Assembly (NCBI RefSeq): GCF_015999545.1
Contig: NZ_CP065546.1
Location: forward strand, 124,001-188,000
Length of the DNA: 64,000 bases
Direction: 5' to 3'
Source of the DNA: Lysinibacillus sp. JNUCC-52
Lineage (GTDB): Bacteria; Bacillota; Bacilli; Bacillales_A; Planococcaceae
Under the pieces are notes generated by a model. That model saw only the letters and a list, made by a program, of their open reading frames with translations. It had not been told where the DNA came from and did no database searches. Both the position numbers and the translations under genes were made by a program. Shown piece after piece: positions 1 through 8,936 of the stretch (positions are counted from its first letter, which is position 1; each line of letters starts with the position of its first letter).

Positions 1-780
1 TCTTTGCAAATCGATATTGTAAATATTATTCATCCAACTATTCATAAATTAGTGGGTAAAGAGCAAGTTGAGTTTAATGAAAATGGTCGATCAAATGGAG
101 TTGTTGAATACTGTATGTCATCCTATATAGGGGTTACATATGATAATTTATTCGAAAGCTTACAAGAACCTGGAGAAACGTTGAGTGAAGATACGCAAAA
201 AGATTTATACTGTATTAAAATTGAAATAGAATCGGGGAAATTCGCTTATTTTTTAAATCGTATACCTCAACTAAAGAAGTTTACTAAAGGACTTTGGGGA
301 ACAATAGCAGATGCTACTTTTAGAAAAGTATCAGACTCATTTATAGGAATTGAACCAGGGTTTGATTTACTTATTTTTGAAGACGAAGTACTTGTAATTA
401 ATAATGTCGCTATGCAAAGAATTTTTGATTTGAAAACAAAGTATGTTCAGAATACGAATTCTGTATTAACGGTCTTTGAAGAAACAAATAAGTTGGAAGG
501 GTTTGAACAGTTTAAAAATGATAGTATTGAGGATGGAAATATTGTAAAGAGGGTTTCAAGATTAATGACAAGGCCTGAGAGAATGACTAGGTTTGTTGAC
601 AATTTTGATAAAGTAGAAGAAATTATTATGGAGTTTGATTTAAATATTGAGTTAAATGAAGAAAAAACGAAAATAAAATATACGGATAAAAAACAATTAA
701 ATGATATAGTCAAATTACTAAACGATGCTTATTATAAAACGGTATTAACAGGTGAAAGAGGAAGAGATGACTTAAGGTAA
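1..780 (+). CDS. KwaB-like (DUF4868) protein, 5' partial
   Basis: The frame is open from base 1, so the gene probably begins outside the window; the first possible start inside is a TTG at 4 without a visible ribosome site. The 258 visible residues match my memory of the DUF4868/KwaB family, with the block LLIFEDEVLVINNVAMQRIF near residue 125 as the clearest signature. KwaB is the cytosolic, DNA-binding partner of the Kiwa anti-phage system. The length is below the roughly 310 residues I recall for KwaB, which fits a missing N-terminus. A four-helix membrane protein follows 25 bp downstream, as expected for a two-gene Kiwa operon, but in the order B then A. The family assignment is from memory and no search was run. 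Confidence 0.7.
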   Translation, partial: SLQIDIVNIIHPTIHKLVGKEQVEFNENGRSNGVVEYCMSSYIGVTYDNLFESLQEPGETLSEDTQKDLYCIKIEIESGKFAYFLNRIPQLKKFTKGLWGTIADATFRKVSDSFIGIEPGFDLLIFEDEVLVINNVAMQRIFDLKTKYVQNTNSVLTVFEETNKLEGFEQFKNDSIEDGNIVKRVSRLMTRPERMTRFVDNFDKVEEIIMEFDLNIELNEEKTKIKYTDKKQLNDIVKLLNDAYYKTVLTGERGRDDLR

Positions 781-805
781 TTTATAAAGAAAGGGTGGAA
801 GAAAG

Positions 806-1351
806 TTGACAAATCTTTTTAAATTATTTTTATTCATATCGTCCTACTCGCCATTATATTTAATTGTAGCAATATCCCTATACCCCTATGAAAAATTTAA
901 CATACATTCAATTTTTGAAGATAAAGTAACCGTTACAGTGTATATAATTTTAATCGTATTATTTATTGTTTCATTTTTACCTATTTGGTATATAAATAAA
1001 TGTGAATTAAATAGCACAATCGATAGTGAACGTGTAACACGAAAAAATGAAGAAATATTAAGTTATTTAGTAACGTATATTGTGCCTTTATTGGCAATCG
1101 ATATAAATGAAAAAAGTACATTGGTTACAAATGGAATATTGTTTCTTTTGATTGGGTATTTATATATTAAGTCGAATTTAATACATGTTAATATAACGTT
1201 TTTAATTTTTGGATGGAATACTTATGAGGATGAGCTTGGACGAATTATAATTTCGAAGGAAAGTCCAGACTATTTTAATAGAATGAAAATTGGTGGAAAT
1301 AATATACGCGTTAGAAAAATGGCTAATAATATTTATTTGCATCGAGCCTAA
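806..1351 (+). CDS. KwaA-like four-TM membrane protein
   Basis: This 181-residue protein has four hydrophobic segments at about residues 5-27, 38-60, 85-100 and 105-130, then a short basic cytosolic tail. Its TTG start follows AAAGGGTGGAAGAAAG. It sits 25 bp behind the KwaB-like gene and before a strong terminator, so the two form one operon. Kiwa KwaA is a four-TM membrane protein thought to sense infection and work with KwaB. The assignment rests on topology, context and a VTYIVPLL block that I associate with the family. It could instead be another membrane partner of DUF4868 proteins. Confidence 0.6.
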   Translation: MTNLFKLFLFISSYSPLYLIVAISLYPYEKFNIHSIFEDKVTVTVYIILIVLFIVSFLPIWYINKCELNSTIDSERVTRKNEEILSYLVTYIVPLLAIDINEKSTLVTNGILFLLIGYLYIKSNLIHVNITFLIFGWNTYEDELGRIIISKESPDYFNRMKIGGNNIRVRKMANNIYLHRA

Positions 1352-1376
1352 TACAAGTGAAAAGTTTATAAAAAAT

Positions 1377-1443
1377 AAAACGCCTTTTAGACATCTGGCT
1401 ATAACATCGAGCAGCCTGATGTCCTTGCAAAAGGCGTTTTTTT
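1377..1443 (+). terminator. Large terminator hairpin
   Basis: AAAACGCCTTTT (1377) pairs with AAAAGGCGTTTT (1429) and is followed by seven T. A nested stem pairs GACATC with GATGTC. It ends the Kiwa-like operon. Confidence 0.85.
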
Positions 1444-1483
1444 ATAGATTGAAGTCAAATTGTTTTGAGAATAGATGGGGCAA

Positions 1484-1792
1484 TCAAAATAAAATGGTTT
1501 GAATTATCTGGTCATTTACAAATGCCTTTAAGAGAAATAATTCATTTTCATTTGGCTCTATTTTATTTTCAACCTTAAAGCATTCGATAGCTTTTTCAAA
1601 TAAGGTGGATTTTACAGCAAGATTTGCTTTTGTTAACTCATTCCAATATATATTCATTTCATTAGCATCACAGATTGATTCATAACCGAGTAGGAACATT
1701 TCAGCATCATAGTGAATGTCATTAATCATAGGCAATAGCAGTGATTGTTTGAAATGGTACAGTGAATCACATATAGACTGAAGAGGAAGCAA
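1484..1792 (-). CDS. Hypothetical protein, start doubtful
   Basis: The frame encodes 102 acidic, probably helical residues with protein-like composition and no recognised domain. The only upstream start is a TTG with no ribosome site, and the region before it is AT-rich. It may be the C-terminal remnant of a longer gene. Function unknown. Confidence 0.4.
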   Translation of the reverse strand: MLPLQSICDSLYHFKQSLLLPMINDIHYDAEMFLLGYESICDANEMNIYWNELTKANLAVKSTLFEKAIECFKVENKIEPNENELFLLKAFVNDQIIQTILF

Positions 1793-1878
1793 GCTTAAAT
1801 TTACTACATAATATTGATATTTAAGTTGAAAGTATAGATATTTAAAAAAAGGAAAGTGTATTACTGGAGGTGATTATT

Positions 1879-2037
1879 ATGACGAAGAATAAACAAAACA
1901 AAAAGGCTGTAGAACGAGAAGAATTTGGAAATGATTTAAGCCCTGATGATTTAGATGTACGTGAAGATAATGATCTTACAAAAGAACAAGTTAAAAATGC
2001 GAATGAAAAGAATGAACAACAAGCAGAAAAACAGTAA
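1879..2037 (+). CDS. Small hydrophilic protein (52 aa)
   Basis: An ATG follows an excellent GGAGGTGAT site. The 52 residues are almost entirely charged or polar (Lys, Glu, Asp, Asn, Gln), with a lysine-rich start and an acidic middle. Such short, low-complexity proteins in bacilli are often minor spore proteins, but I recognise no specific family. A terminator follows within 15 bp, so it is a single-gene unit. Confidence 0.65.
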   Translation: MTKNKQNKKAVEREEFGNDLSPDDLDVREDNDLTKEQVKNANEKNEQQAEKQ

Positions 2038-2050
2038 ATATAAAATGAAC

Positions 2051-2078
2051 AAAACTCCAGATCACACTGGAGTTTTGT
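2051..2078 (+). terminator. Rho-independent terminator
   Basis: AAAACTCCAG and CTGGAGTTTT form a perfect 10-bp stem with a 6-nt loop. It follows the small hydrophilic gene; the T tract is short. Confidence 0.7.
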
Positions 2079-2212
2079 GCTGTTAATGGCTTCTTAACGG
2101 CGCAACTAAATTTTTTCACTTTTCTCATCAATTTTAATGCATCTAATTAGACGCTGTCATATCATAATTCTTTGCAAGACTTTATCAGTTCATTAACCGC
2201 TAGTGCTCAAAG

Positions 2213-2647
2213 TTAATTAGTGAATTTAGATAACTTCTCAAATTGTTCTGGCGTAATATTTTTTACTTTATACGATATAACTGCTTTATTTGAAATCACT
2301 TTATATATAGTTGAAGCTTCACTAGAAGGTATTCGAAAAGTAATGTTAATTAGTTTGTAAGGTGGATTGTGTGCACCTTCAAAAGTAATAACCCTTAAAG
2401 AAACATCATAAAAGTCATTCTGTCTATTTCTTTCAATTTTTTCGATTCTTCCAGAGGTAAATAACTGATTATCTCCGTAAGAAGACATTGTTTCAAGAAT
2501 GGATTGACCTAATTCACGTAAAAATGCTAATTCAATTACACTTGGTGGTTGATCTTGTGGGAAATATTCTGTATCGGATTGAGCAAAAGCATAACTAATG
2601 ACGAAGCAAGACATTAATAGTAATGAGATGATTATTTTTTTTCTCAT
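2213..2647 (-). CDS. DUF3888 domain secreted protein
   Basis: This 144-residue protein starts with a signal peptide: basic MRKK, a hydrophobic core to about residue 20, then an AFAQ cleavage-like site. The mature part contains FEGAHNPPY near residues 90-100, a hallmark of the DUF3888 family of Bacillus exported proteins of unknown function. AAAGGAATTTG precedes the ATG. It is monocistronic. Family confidence is good; the role is unknown. Confidence 0.75.
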   Translation of the reverse strand: MRKKIIISLLLMSCFVISYAFAQSDTEYFPQDQPPSVIELAFLRELGQSILETMSSYGDNQLFTSGRIEKIERNRQNDFYDVSLRVITFEGAHNPPYKLINITFRIPSSEASTIYKVISNKAVISYKVKNITPEQFEKLSKFTN

Positions 2648-2883
2648 AATACAAATTCCTTTCAGCTTTTGCTCTTGTTATTTGTAGATTCAAGAAAATT
2701 TATGTACTAGAATTAATAGTATATGAGGTAAACAATAAATTGAGCTTGCTTAAGTTGAGCATGGCATCCCATTATATATAAAATATTGATTTAAATGATG
2801 AGGAAGCCGTTTTGTTGCTTCTTTTAATCTTATTTTTTGATATAATTACCATTAAATACAATAACAGTAGGGGGAATAATCTT

Positions 2884-2923
2884 AAACAAAAAAGAATGCC
2901 TATATCATGTTACAGATATAGGC
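2884..2923 (-). terminator. Terminator of the GNAT gene
   Basis: GCCTATATC and GATATAGGC pair perfectly around an 8-nt loop. Read on the minus strand the stem is followed by ATTCTTTTTTGTTT. Confidence 0.85.
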
Positions 2924-2934
2924 GAAGATTAAAA

Positions 2935-3465
2935 TTAATCCATTTTTAACAATGAATACATATTAATATTTATGAAACGCTCATTAGGTTCTTCGTATTG
3001 TCGATGTTGACCTTCGAACATGAAATTAAGTTTTTGTAACACTTTAATAGAATTTACATTTGCAGGCTCCACTTTTGCTTCAATTTTATTTAATTGTAAA
3101 GTGTTGAAAGCGTAATCTAGGAGTGCCATTATAGCCTCTGGAGCGAACCCCATGCCCCAATAGGCTTTTGCCAGATCATAACCAATTTCTGCCTTGCCAT
3201 TTTCAAAGTCTATAAAATTGAATCCACATGTTCCAATTATTTCGTTAGATTTTCTTTCAATCATGCTAAAGCGAATTGCCTCATTTGCCTGGGCCAATTC
3301 TTCAAGTAGTTCAATCATTTCTTTTGCTTGCGCTTCATGTGTAAAGCTAGAAATGTTCATATATTTTGTTACATCAGGATCAGACCAAATTTTAAACAAG
3401 CTATGTGAGTCTGAAATGTCCATTCTTCTTAAATGAAGTCTTTGAGTATTTAGTTCTTTTATCAA
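2935..3465 (-). CDS. GNAT family acetyltransferase (RimJ/RimL-like)
   Basis: The protein (about 176 residues) has the RimJ/RimL-type layout: LRRMDISDSHSLFKIWSDP near the N-terminus, the AEIGYDLAKAYWGMGFAPEA acetyl-CoA region near residues 90-110, and VEPANVNSIKVLQKLNF near 140. These enzymes move an acetyl group from acetyl-CoA to an amine, often on ribosomal proteins or small molecules. GGAGGT lies 4 nt before a GTG at 3468 and 7 nt before a TTG at 3465; I chose the TTG for spacing. The true substrate cannot be read from sequence. Confidence 0.8.
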   Translation of the reverse strand: MIKELNTQRLHLRRMDISDSHSLFKIWSDPDVTKYMNISSFTHEAQAKEMIELLEELAQANEAIRFSMIERKSNEIIGTCGFNFIDFENGKAEIGYDLAKAYWGMGFAPEAIMALLDYAFNTLQLNKIEAKVEPANVNSIKVLQKLNFMFEGQHRQYEEPNERFININMYSLLKMD

Positions 3466-3662
3466 CACGTATACCTCCAATATTTTTAATCAATGAGATA
3501 AAAAATATTGCCATCTGCGCATAGTTCAGTCCCTTCAAAGTTGTATAGTTTAAAGATACCAAGCGTGACAAAATAAAGGAATAATAAATTGATTAACAAC
3601 TTGAAGAAATAAAGCCGAGAAAAACAAAAAATTATGTTAAATCATTTTCATGAGGCTACAAC

Positions 3663-3992
3663 TTGAAGAAAACTTTTTCAATAATCATTCTTTTACTAAT
3701 AGTTCTATCTGTACATCATTTTAAAGATACAATAATTGAATCAGTTGATGATTCTCCCCAAAAAGTAGAGCGATTTTTTAAAAAAGAAGAAATTTATGAA
3801 ACAGCACATGAAAAATATGGGGTTTATAGCATGGGGGTAGATCAAAAAGATAAATTATTACTTGTAAGTCTGAATGTATCCAATTATGTATACAAGGAAG
3901 ATGTAGAAAAATATTTTGAATAACAACTATTTATCCATGGTTTAAAAGAATATAGTATTGAAGTATATTTTTACGAAAATGGAAATAGATAA
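3663..3992 (+). pseudogene. Small exported protein gene with internal TAA
   Basis: A TTG start preceded by GAGG opens a frame with a hydrophobic signal or anchor (residues 5-20). It reaches a TAA at 3921 after 86 codons. The same frame continues for 22 more protein-like codons (QLFIHGLKEYSIEVYFYENG) to a second TAA at 3990. The downstream part looks coding, so the gene seems interrupted by a nonsense change or a read error. Function unknown. The zinc-ribbon gene follows 12 bp later, probably in the same transcript. Confidence 0.6.
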
Positions 3993-4004
3993 CGAGGTGA
4001 TCTA

Positions 4005-4193
4005 ATGAAATCATTATTAGCAAAAATTAAGGACAGCTTTATAAATACTACACCAAAAGTTTCTAACAAAATATGCTATTTTTGTAAGCGTGAAGCAGCC
4101 GATTTACGAAATTATAAAAATGAGAGAAGCCAAAAAATCAAAGTGTGCTTTTTATGTGTTGAATATGCAGAGAGAAGAGCTTATCGTAAATAA
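4005..4193 (+). CDS. Small zinc-ribbon-like protein
   Basis: The 62-residue protein has two CxxC knuckles, CYFC (residue 24) and CFLC (residue 48), separated by a basic segment. This spacing suits one structural zinc site. AACGAGGTGAT precedes the ATG. It follows the broken exported-protein gene directly. Such mini zinc ribbons commonly bind nucleic acid or protein, but nothing here shows the partner. Confidence 0.65.
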   Translation: MKSLLAKIKDSFINTTPKVSNKICYFCKREAADLRNYKNERSQKIKVCFLCVEYAERRAYRK

Positions 4194-4343
4194 AACATAT
4201 TTTATCTTCTTTTCGGTGACCTTACATAGCTAGGTGATGCAATTATTCAATAGAATGCATGCATTTGAAAGCTTTGAATTATCCATAAGATTAACTAGAG
4301 CTATAACATTCACTAAAGTGATTATAAAACGAGGGGGATACGT

Positions 4344-5357
4344 ATGATTAAATATCCATTTTTAGAAGATGGGGCAACAATTGGTGTTACAGCACCGTCA
4401 TCGGGAATACCAAGTGAACTGCATGACTTATTAAAAAGTGCTTGCACTCGGTTGGAAAAGGAAGGATATAAAGTTTTTTGTGGAGAAACAGCTTGGACTC
4501 AAGATAAAGCAAAGTCTGCTTCAGCTAAAAAGCGTGCTGAAGAGTTTAATTACATGATGACTAATGATGAAATCCAAATTATTATTCCACCATGGGGTGG
4601 TGAATTACTTATTGAAACACTTGAATTTATAAACTTTGAAACTATCCCGACTAAATGGGTATTAGGCTATTCAGATATTAGTCTTTTATTATTAGCTATA
4701 ACGTTAAAAACAGGTATAGCTACGGCTCATGGAACGAATTTAATAGATTTAAGAGGAGAATATGTTGATGTCACGACAGCGATGTGGCAGTCGGTTTTAT
4801 CATTAAAAAAAGGTGAATCAATCCTCCAACATTCTTCAGATCAATATCAAAAAGAGTGGGATTTTGACAAACCTAGTCCATATGTTTTTCATTTTACAGA
4901 AAAAACATACTGGAAAACTACGCAAGAGAAGGGTGCTAAAATACAGGGGCGTTTACTTGGAGGATGTATTGATACGATAAGGCATCTAATTGGAACAGAA
5001 TTTGGTAATATCCACACCTTTAATAAGACGTTTATTAAAGGTGAATCTATAATTTGGTTTTTTGAGAACTGTGATTTATCTACTACCGATTTACGTAGGA
5101 CACTTGTTCAAATGAGATTAGCTGGATGGTTTACAAATTGTTCAGGCATTATGTTCGGTAGAAATAATGCTGAAATCTCTGTTGAAAATTATACCGTCGA
5201 GGATGTCTATAGGGAGCTTTCGAAGGAACTTGAAATGCCGATTATATACGACATTGATTGTGGTCACTTACCGCCCCAAATTACACTAATAAACGGAGCA
5301 TTTGCAGAAGTGCAAACGAATAATGGTAAAGGGACTATTTTACAACACTTTATTTAA
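4344..5357 (+). CDS. S66 family LD-carboxypeptidase / MccF-like
   Basis: The 337-residue protein has the S66 serine peptidase signature: VTAPSSG at the start, PPWGG near 83, the nucleophile elbow GYSD (Ser110), FFEN (Glu241) and CGHLPPQ (His308), giving the Ser-Glu-His triad. Family members either cleave the terminal D-Ala of muropeptides during cell-wall recycling (LdcA) or detoxify microcin C-like peptide-nucleotides (MccF). There is no signal peptide, so it acts in the cytosol. GAGGGGGATACGT precedes the ATG. It is monocistronic. I cannot tell the LdcA role from the MccF role. Confidence 0.9.
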   Translation: MIKYPFLEDGATIGVTAPSSGIPSELHDLLKSACTRLEKEGYKVFCGETAWTQDKAKSASAKKRAEEFNYMMTNDEIQIIIPPWGGELLIETLEFINFETIPTKWVLGYSDISLLLLAITLKTGIATAHGTNLIDLRGEYVDVTTAMWQSVLSLKKGESILQHSSDQYQKEWDFDKPSPYVFHFTEKTYWKTTQEKGAKIQGRLLGGCIDTIRHLIGTEFGNIHTFNKTFIKGESIIWFFENCDLSTTDLRRTLVQMRLAGWFTNCSGIMFGRNNAEISVENYTVEDVYRELSKELEMPIIYDIDCGHLPPQITLINGAFAEVQTNNGKGTILQHFI

Positions 5358-5799
5358 TCATGTGCTTATAAGGAGCCACTTGGAAAGAAACTATTTAAGG
5401 GTCACCCTGGGATAGTGGCGACCCTAAGAAACAAATCAGGAGGAAGTTAAACTATTTAGCTTAACACTATTATTTATATGCAGCATACCATTAGATTTTA
5501 TAGTTAATTGCCTTTGAAAAATAAAAAAGTATAAAGAGGCTCTTAAATTTAGAGAAACTATTCTCGTAGGTATGATCTAAAAAAATCTTAGCACTGCAAT
5601 ATGTATGGAATAATGCAACATAAATTTTTATGTAAAAGACTTATAGTAGCGTTTATAAGGACTAGTGGGGATATGAGGTATTATTGAGTTGTGGTCGCGG
5701 AAACTACTTATAGTGACCTGTACGCCAATAGGTAATGTCCATTGGGGTGCAGGTCTAGTTAATAAGTATGTTTATGTGAAATAAATAACTTTTAATATT
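5358..5799. other. Intergenic, imperfect hairpin only
   Basis: No convincing gene lies in these 440 bp. At about 5718-5758 GACCTGTAC..CCAAT faces ATTGG..GCAGGTC as an imperfect inverted repeat, but no T tract follows. It may be a decayed terminator between two convergent genes. Confidence 0.4.
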
Positions 5800-6366
5800 T
5801 TAATGGTGATTCACCTTCTGTAATTCCCACTCACTACGTAAAATGCCCATTTTAATTGCATCATAGTATTTTCCATCAACTATTCGTGCATCTCTTATTT
5901 TTGCCTCTAATTGCATCCCCAATTTTTCAGCTACTCGCATCATTCTTTCATTGCCAGACCAAGTAGACATACCTAGGCGATGAAGAGTAGTTTTTTCAAA
6001 AAGATAATCGATCCATAAGCTATAAGCCTCTGAACCGTAACCACCATTCCAGTATTCCGAATTATATGTAACAATCCCTGTTTCAAGCCAATTTGTATTT
6101 TTGTCAATCCAATAAGCACCAACTACTCCAATAAATTGGTCATTTACTGCCATGACTAATGTACTTGGAACACCTTCAAACAATTGTTCATCATTGGCCC
6201 ATTCCTTTAAAAACTCATTTTTGGTCATTTGTTTTTCTGGAATATAAGGTCCATTCCATTTTTTAGCGGACTGTCCTTTATCTACATATTTCCAATAATA
6301 AATTGCTTCTAAATCCTCCATTGTAGCTGTTCGTAAAATAACTCTTCTACCTTTTTTATGAATCAT
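5800..6366 (-). CDS. GNAT family acetyltransferase
   Basis: This protein of about 188 residues has the long-insert RimL-like form: N-terminal ILRTATMEDLEAIYYWKY, a central strand with LETGIVTY, the acetyl-CoA loop NGGYGSEA near residue 115, and NERMMRVAEKLGM near 145. AAAGGAG lies 8 nt before the second ATG (6366), which I prefer over the ATG at 6372 that nearly touches it. Substrate unknown. It is monocistronic and convergent with the LD-carboxypeptidase gene. Confidence 0.8.
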   Translation of the reverse strand: MIHKKGRRVILRTATMEDLEAIYYWKYVDKGQSAKKWNGPYIPEKQMTKNEFLKEWANDEQLFEGVPSTLVMAVNDQFIGVVGAYWIDKNTNWLETGIVTYNSEYWNGGYGSEAYSLWIDYLFEKTTLHRLGMSTWSGNERMMRVAEKLGMQLEAKIRDARIVDGKYYDAIKMGILRSEWELQKVNHH

Positions 6367-6542
6367 TATCATTCTCCTTTTGTTACCTAAAAAATAACTA
6401 ATTTTATAATATCATACACAGTTTTGTAAGTTAATAAAATAACATTGGTTATATGTAAATGTTGACTAATATTATATACTTGTCTGAATTTAGAGGAGTT
6501 CTGCTCTTCTTGTCGAATTAGTACATAAATGGAGGGATACTA

Positions 6543-6827
6543 TTGTTAACCAAAATTAGAAAAGTTAAGTTTGAAAAAGAAAGAAAAAATCCTATTTATA
6601 ATGTTGTTATGGAATGTCCAGATGGGAAGGAACTTTTTGTTAAGTTTGATTATACTTACGCTACAAAAAACTTTTGGCCATTAGAAGTAAATTATAATAA
6701 GAAAAATTACGGTGCTAAACTAGCATGGTATACAAGAGAAGTGGAAAATATGACGGTTGAATTATTCCTAGAAACCATTGCAAGCAAGATAAACAAAAAA
6801 TATAACTTTGTGCTACAGCATTTGTAA
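6543..6827 (+). CDS. Hypothetical protein (94 aa)
   Basis: A TTG start follows GGAGGGATACTA. The small, soluble, basic protein has alternating charged and aromatic residues and no signal or membrane segment. I recognise no domain. A terminator follows 20 bp after the stop, so it is a single-gene unit. Confidence 0.6.
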   Translation: MLTKIRKVKFEKERKNPIYNVVMECPDGKELFVKFDYTYATKNFWPLEVNYNKKNYGAKLAWYTREVENMTVELFLETIASKINKKYNFVLQHL

Positions 6828-6846
6828 TTTGAAAAATTTCTTTTAG

Positions 6847-6878
6847 GTCCTTCACAGCTCGTTGTAAGGGCTTTTTTG
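6847..6878 (+). terminator. Rho-independent terminator
   Basis: CCTTCACA..TGTAAGG forms a stem with one mismatch, followed by GCTTTTTT. Confidence 0.8.
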
Positions 6879-7041
6879 TATAAAATGAACAAACCTGTTA
6901 TGTAGAAGTACTTGTTACTGTGTGGGGACTCTTTCAGGACTTTTCAGGCATATAATAAGCAAAATTTAAGAGAAAAAGTTTGAAAAAAACATTCCATTTT
7001 TATAGTTTTCTTTTTATTATTAAAGTTGGAGGGGATATTAG

Positions 7042-7407
7042 ATGTATAGTAATACAGCGAATATGTTTAAACAAACTACTAATCTTATAAATGCTTTGAA
7101 TAAATTAAAGCAAAACTTATCTTTTGTAAAATCAAATGTAAATAACGATAAAACGCTGGCCATCTATTTTTTAAGTAATGCGTATAGTGACTTTAATTTA
7201 TTTAAAACAATCTACTTATCTGTAACACCTGGTGATCATAAAATTGAGGCATTTTTAAAAGAGTTTGAAAAATTTTTTGTAGATGTAAACAAGTATTTAG
7301 TATTTATTACTGAAGATAGCATAGAAGATACACTTCATAAAGAAGTGGTCCTTTCAATAAATGAAGTAGAAAGATATTTGTTAAATCAGTTAGATATGTA
7401 TAGATAA
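7042..7407 (+). CDS. Hypothetical helical protein (121 aa)
   Basis: The ATG follows TTGGAGGGGATATTAG. The protein is soluble and predicted mostly helical, with a KFFVDVNKYL segment near residue 75 and an acidic second half. No known domain was recognised. It is monocistronic with its own terminator. Confidence 0.6.
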   Translation: MYSNTANMFKQTTNLINALNKLKQNLSFVKSNVNNDKTLAIYFLSNAYSDFNLFKTIYLSVTPGDHKIEAFLKEFEKFFVDVNKYLVFITEDSIEDTLHKEVVLSINEVERYLLNQLDMYR

Positions 7408-7416
7408 AAATTGGGG

Positions 7417-7445
7417 GACATTCCTTAGAGGAGTGTCTTTTTCTT
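7417..7445 (+). terminator. Rho-independent terminator
   Basis: GACATTCC and GGAGTGTC pair with one mismatch around TTAGA, followed by TTTTTC. Confidence 0.85.
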
Positions 7446-7575
7446 TTTTCTACTACAACACGCTTTAAGTGATGAGATGGAATGTCAATCTACATCTTTC
7501 ATAGCATGCAAGTATTTTCGGATAATCGAGGAGATGGTGGGCTGTGAAATCAATATTAGATAATGGGTTTACACA

Positions 7576-7604
7576 TTAAAAAGAGCTGCCTTAGAAAGAC
7601 AGCT
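7576..7604 (-). terminator. Terminator of the 57-aa gene
   Basis: On the minus strand AGCTGTCTT..AAGGCAGCT forms a stem followed by CTTTTTAATG, just past the stop of the small gene. Confidence 0.75.
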
Positions 7605-7612
7605 AGTTAACA

Positions 7613-7786
7613 TTATTTGACAGCTTTTAAAAAAGCTTTCCCTTTGCTGTATACAAAACGTTCCCACCTAGCTAATAACCCGTCTCCATTTACGCCATTT
7701 TCTAATTCTAAAGCGTGTTTCTTATGGAAATCTTTGATTAGCATATTATGTTCTTTTTGCCATTGATGTAAAGGATTATGTTTCAT
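7613..7786 (-). CDS. Small conserved-looking protein (57 aa)
   Basis: The ATG follows AAAAGGAGGGAAAGA, a near-perfect ribosome site. The protein begins MKHNPLHQWQKEHN, is rich in His, Lys and Trp, and ends in a basic helix. The strong start signal and dedicated terminator support a real gene. No family or function recognised. Confidence 0.65.
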   Translation of the reverse strand: MKHNPLHQWQKEHNMLIKDFHKKHALELENGVNGDGLLARWERFVYSKGKAFLKAVK

Positions 7787-7928
7787 TCTTTCCCTCCTTT
7801 TAGTTTGTTAATTATATGGTTAGAAAGGGTCAATTGAAAGCAATATATCTACTTACTTTAAAAATAAATCTGGTAGTTACAAGTGAAGCATATTTAATAA
7901 CTTGATTAGTATCATTAAAAAAGAAACA

Positions 7929-8117
7929 TTAAGTTTGTTTCTTCTTAGACAACATGACAACACTCGATAAAATTGTGATAAAACCGCCAATCAAGAAAAT
8001 ATAAGCTACTAATATGGACATTTCTTCTAAGTTGTTTGTAAAGATTCTATAGGCTCCTAAAGTAAATAATGCTAAACTACTTACTAAACTAAGAATCGTT
8101 CTATTCTTATTAGTCAA
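7929..8117 (-). CDS. Small two-TM membrane protein (62 aa)
   Basis: Two hydrophobic helices (about residues 8-25 and 32-52) are followed by a lysine-rich end, SKKKQT. I placed the start at the TTG at 8117 because GGAGGTG lies 8 nt before it; a longer frame exists but would bury the ribosome site. Function unknown. Confidence 0.6.
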   Translation of the reverse strand: MTNKNRTILSLVSSLALFTLGAYRIFTNNLEEMSILVAYIFLIGGFITILSSVVMLSKKKQT

Positions 8118-8498
8118 TACAACGCACCTCCAAATAATGGGATTGATAATAAGCGATAATAACACTTTAGCTAATTAGAAAATCTCATACAATAGGTTTT
8201 CTTTCTAACAAATCCAAGTTCCATTATTAACATAATGCCAAATGGAGGTAAAAAAGGAAAATACCCCGTAGAAAGCGAAATTGATGTACTTACCGAATTT
8301 AGTCCACTCAAGCACTTTAATATGTAATTTATGTAAATAATAACATAATAAAAACTTCAAAAACATCTAAAAAATTTTTTATGGTGATACTTTTTTTATT
8401 TGTTATGGTTAGTATATTATAGATTTACTATTTATCGCTTTGACAATACTGGAAATTGTATACATTACGTTGAAAAAACAACTGAGGAGGAATGAAAG
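8118..8498. other. AT-rich intergenic region
   Basis: No gene or clear hairpin was found in these 380 bp. It separates two divergent genes and presumably holds their promoters; none could be assigned with confidence. Confidence 0.4.
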
Positions 8499-8936
8499 TT
8501 GAAAATCAGAAGGATAGATCATGTGGCTATTGTCGTAAACGATCTTTCTGCCGCTAAAGTGTTTTTCCACGATTTTGGACTTGAAGTAAAAGGGGAATGG
8601 GAAGCGGAAGGAGATTTGATGGGATATGCAGTTGGACTTAAAGACGCTAAAGTTGGGTGTGTAGGATTGGGAACTCCAGACGGTCCAACATGGATAGAAC
8701 TCATCAAATTTTATTCACCATTAGATGAAAAAGATCTTCATCAAACTTTTGCAAATACACTCGGTATCCGACACCTTGCATTTACAGTTGAAAATATGGA
8801 AGCTATTGTTGCCAAACTAAAAGGGAAAGGTACGGAAATTTTTAGTGAAATACAGCAATATGAAGATCGCTATAAATTATGCTACGTTCGAGGTCCAGAG
8901 GGAATTATTTTAGAGTTGGCTGAGGAAATCCTATAA
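8499..8936 (+). CDS. VOC family protein, methylmalonyl-CoA epimerase/glyoxalase-like
   Basis: The 145 residues contain two beta-alpha-beta-beta-beta modules typical of the vicinal oxygen chelate fold. Likely metal ligands are His8 (IDHVAIV), Glu67 (WIELIKF), His91 (IRHLAFTV) and Glu141 (GIILELAEE), the pattern of methylmalonyl-CoA epimerases and lactoylglutathione lyases. The length suits an epimerase-like member. A TTG start follows GAGGAATGAAAG. No pathway genes lie beside it, so the substrate is open. Confidence 0.8.
   Translation: MKIRRIDHVAIVVNDLSAAKVFFHDFGLEVKGEWEAEGDLMGYAVGLKDAKVGCVGLGTPDGPTWIELIKFYSPLDEKDLHQTFANTLGIRHLAFTVENMEAIVAKLKGKGTEIFSEIQQYEDRYKLCYVRGPEGIILELAEEIL

Noticed and set aside
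447-713. Open frame on the minus strand inside the KwaB-like gene
   Set aside because: Low-complexity Phe/Ser/Ile translation, no ribosome site, fully antisense to a well-supported gene.
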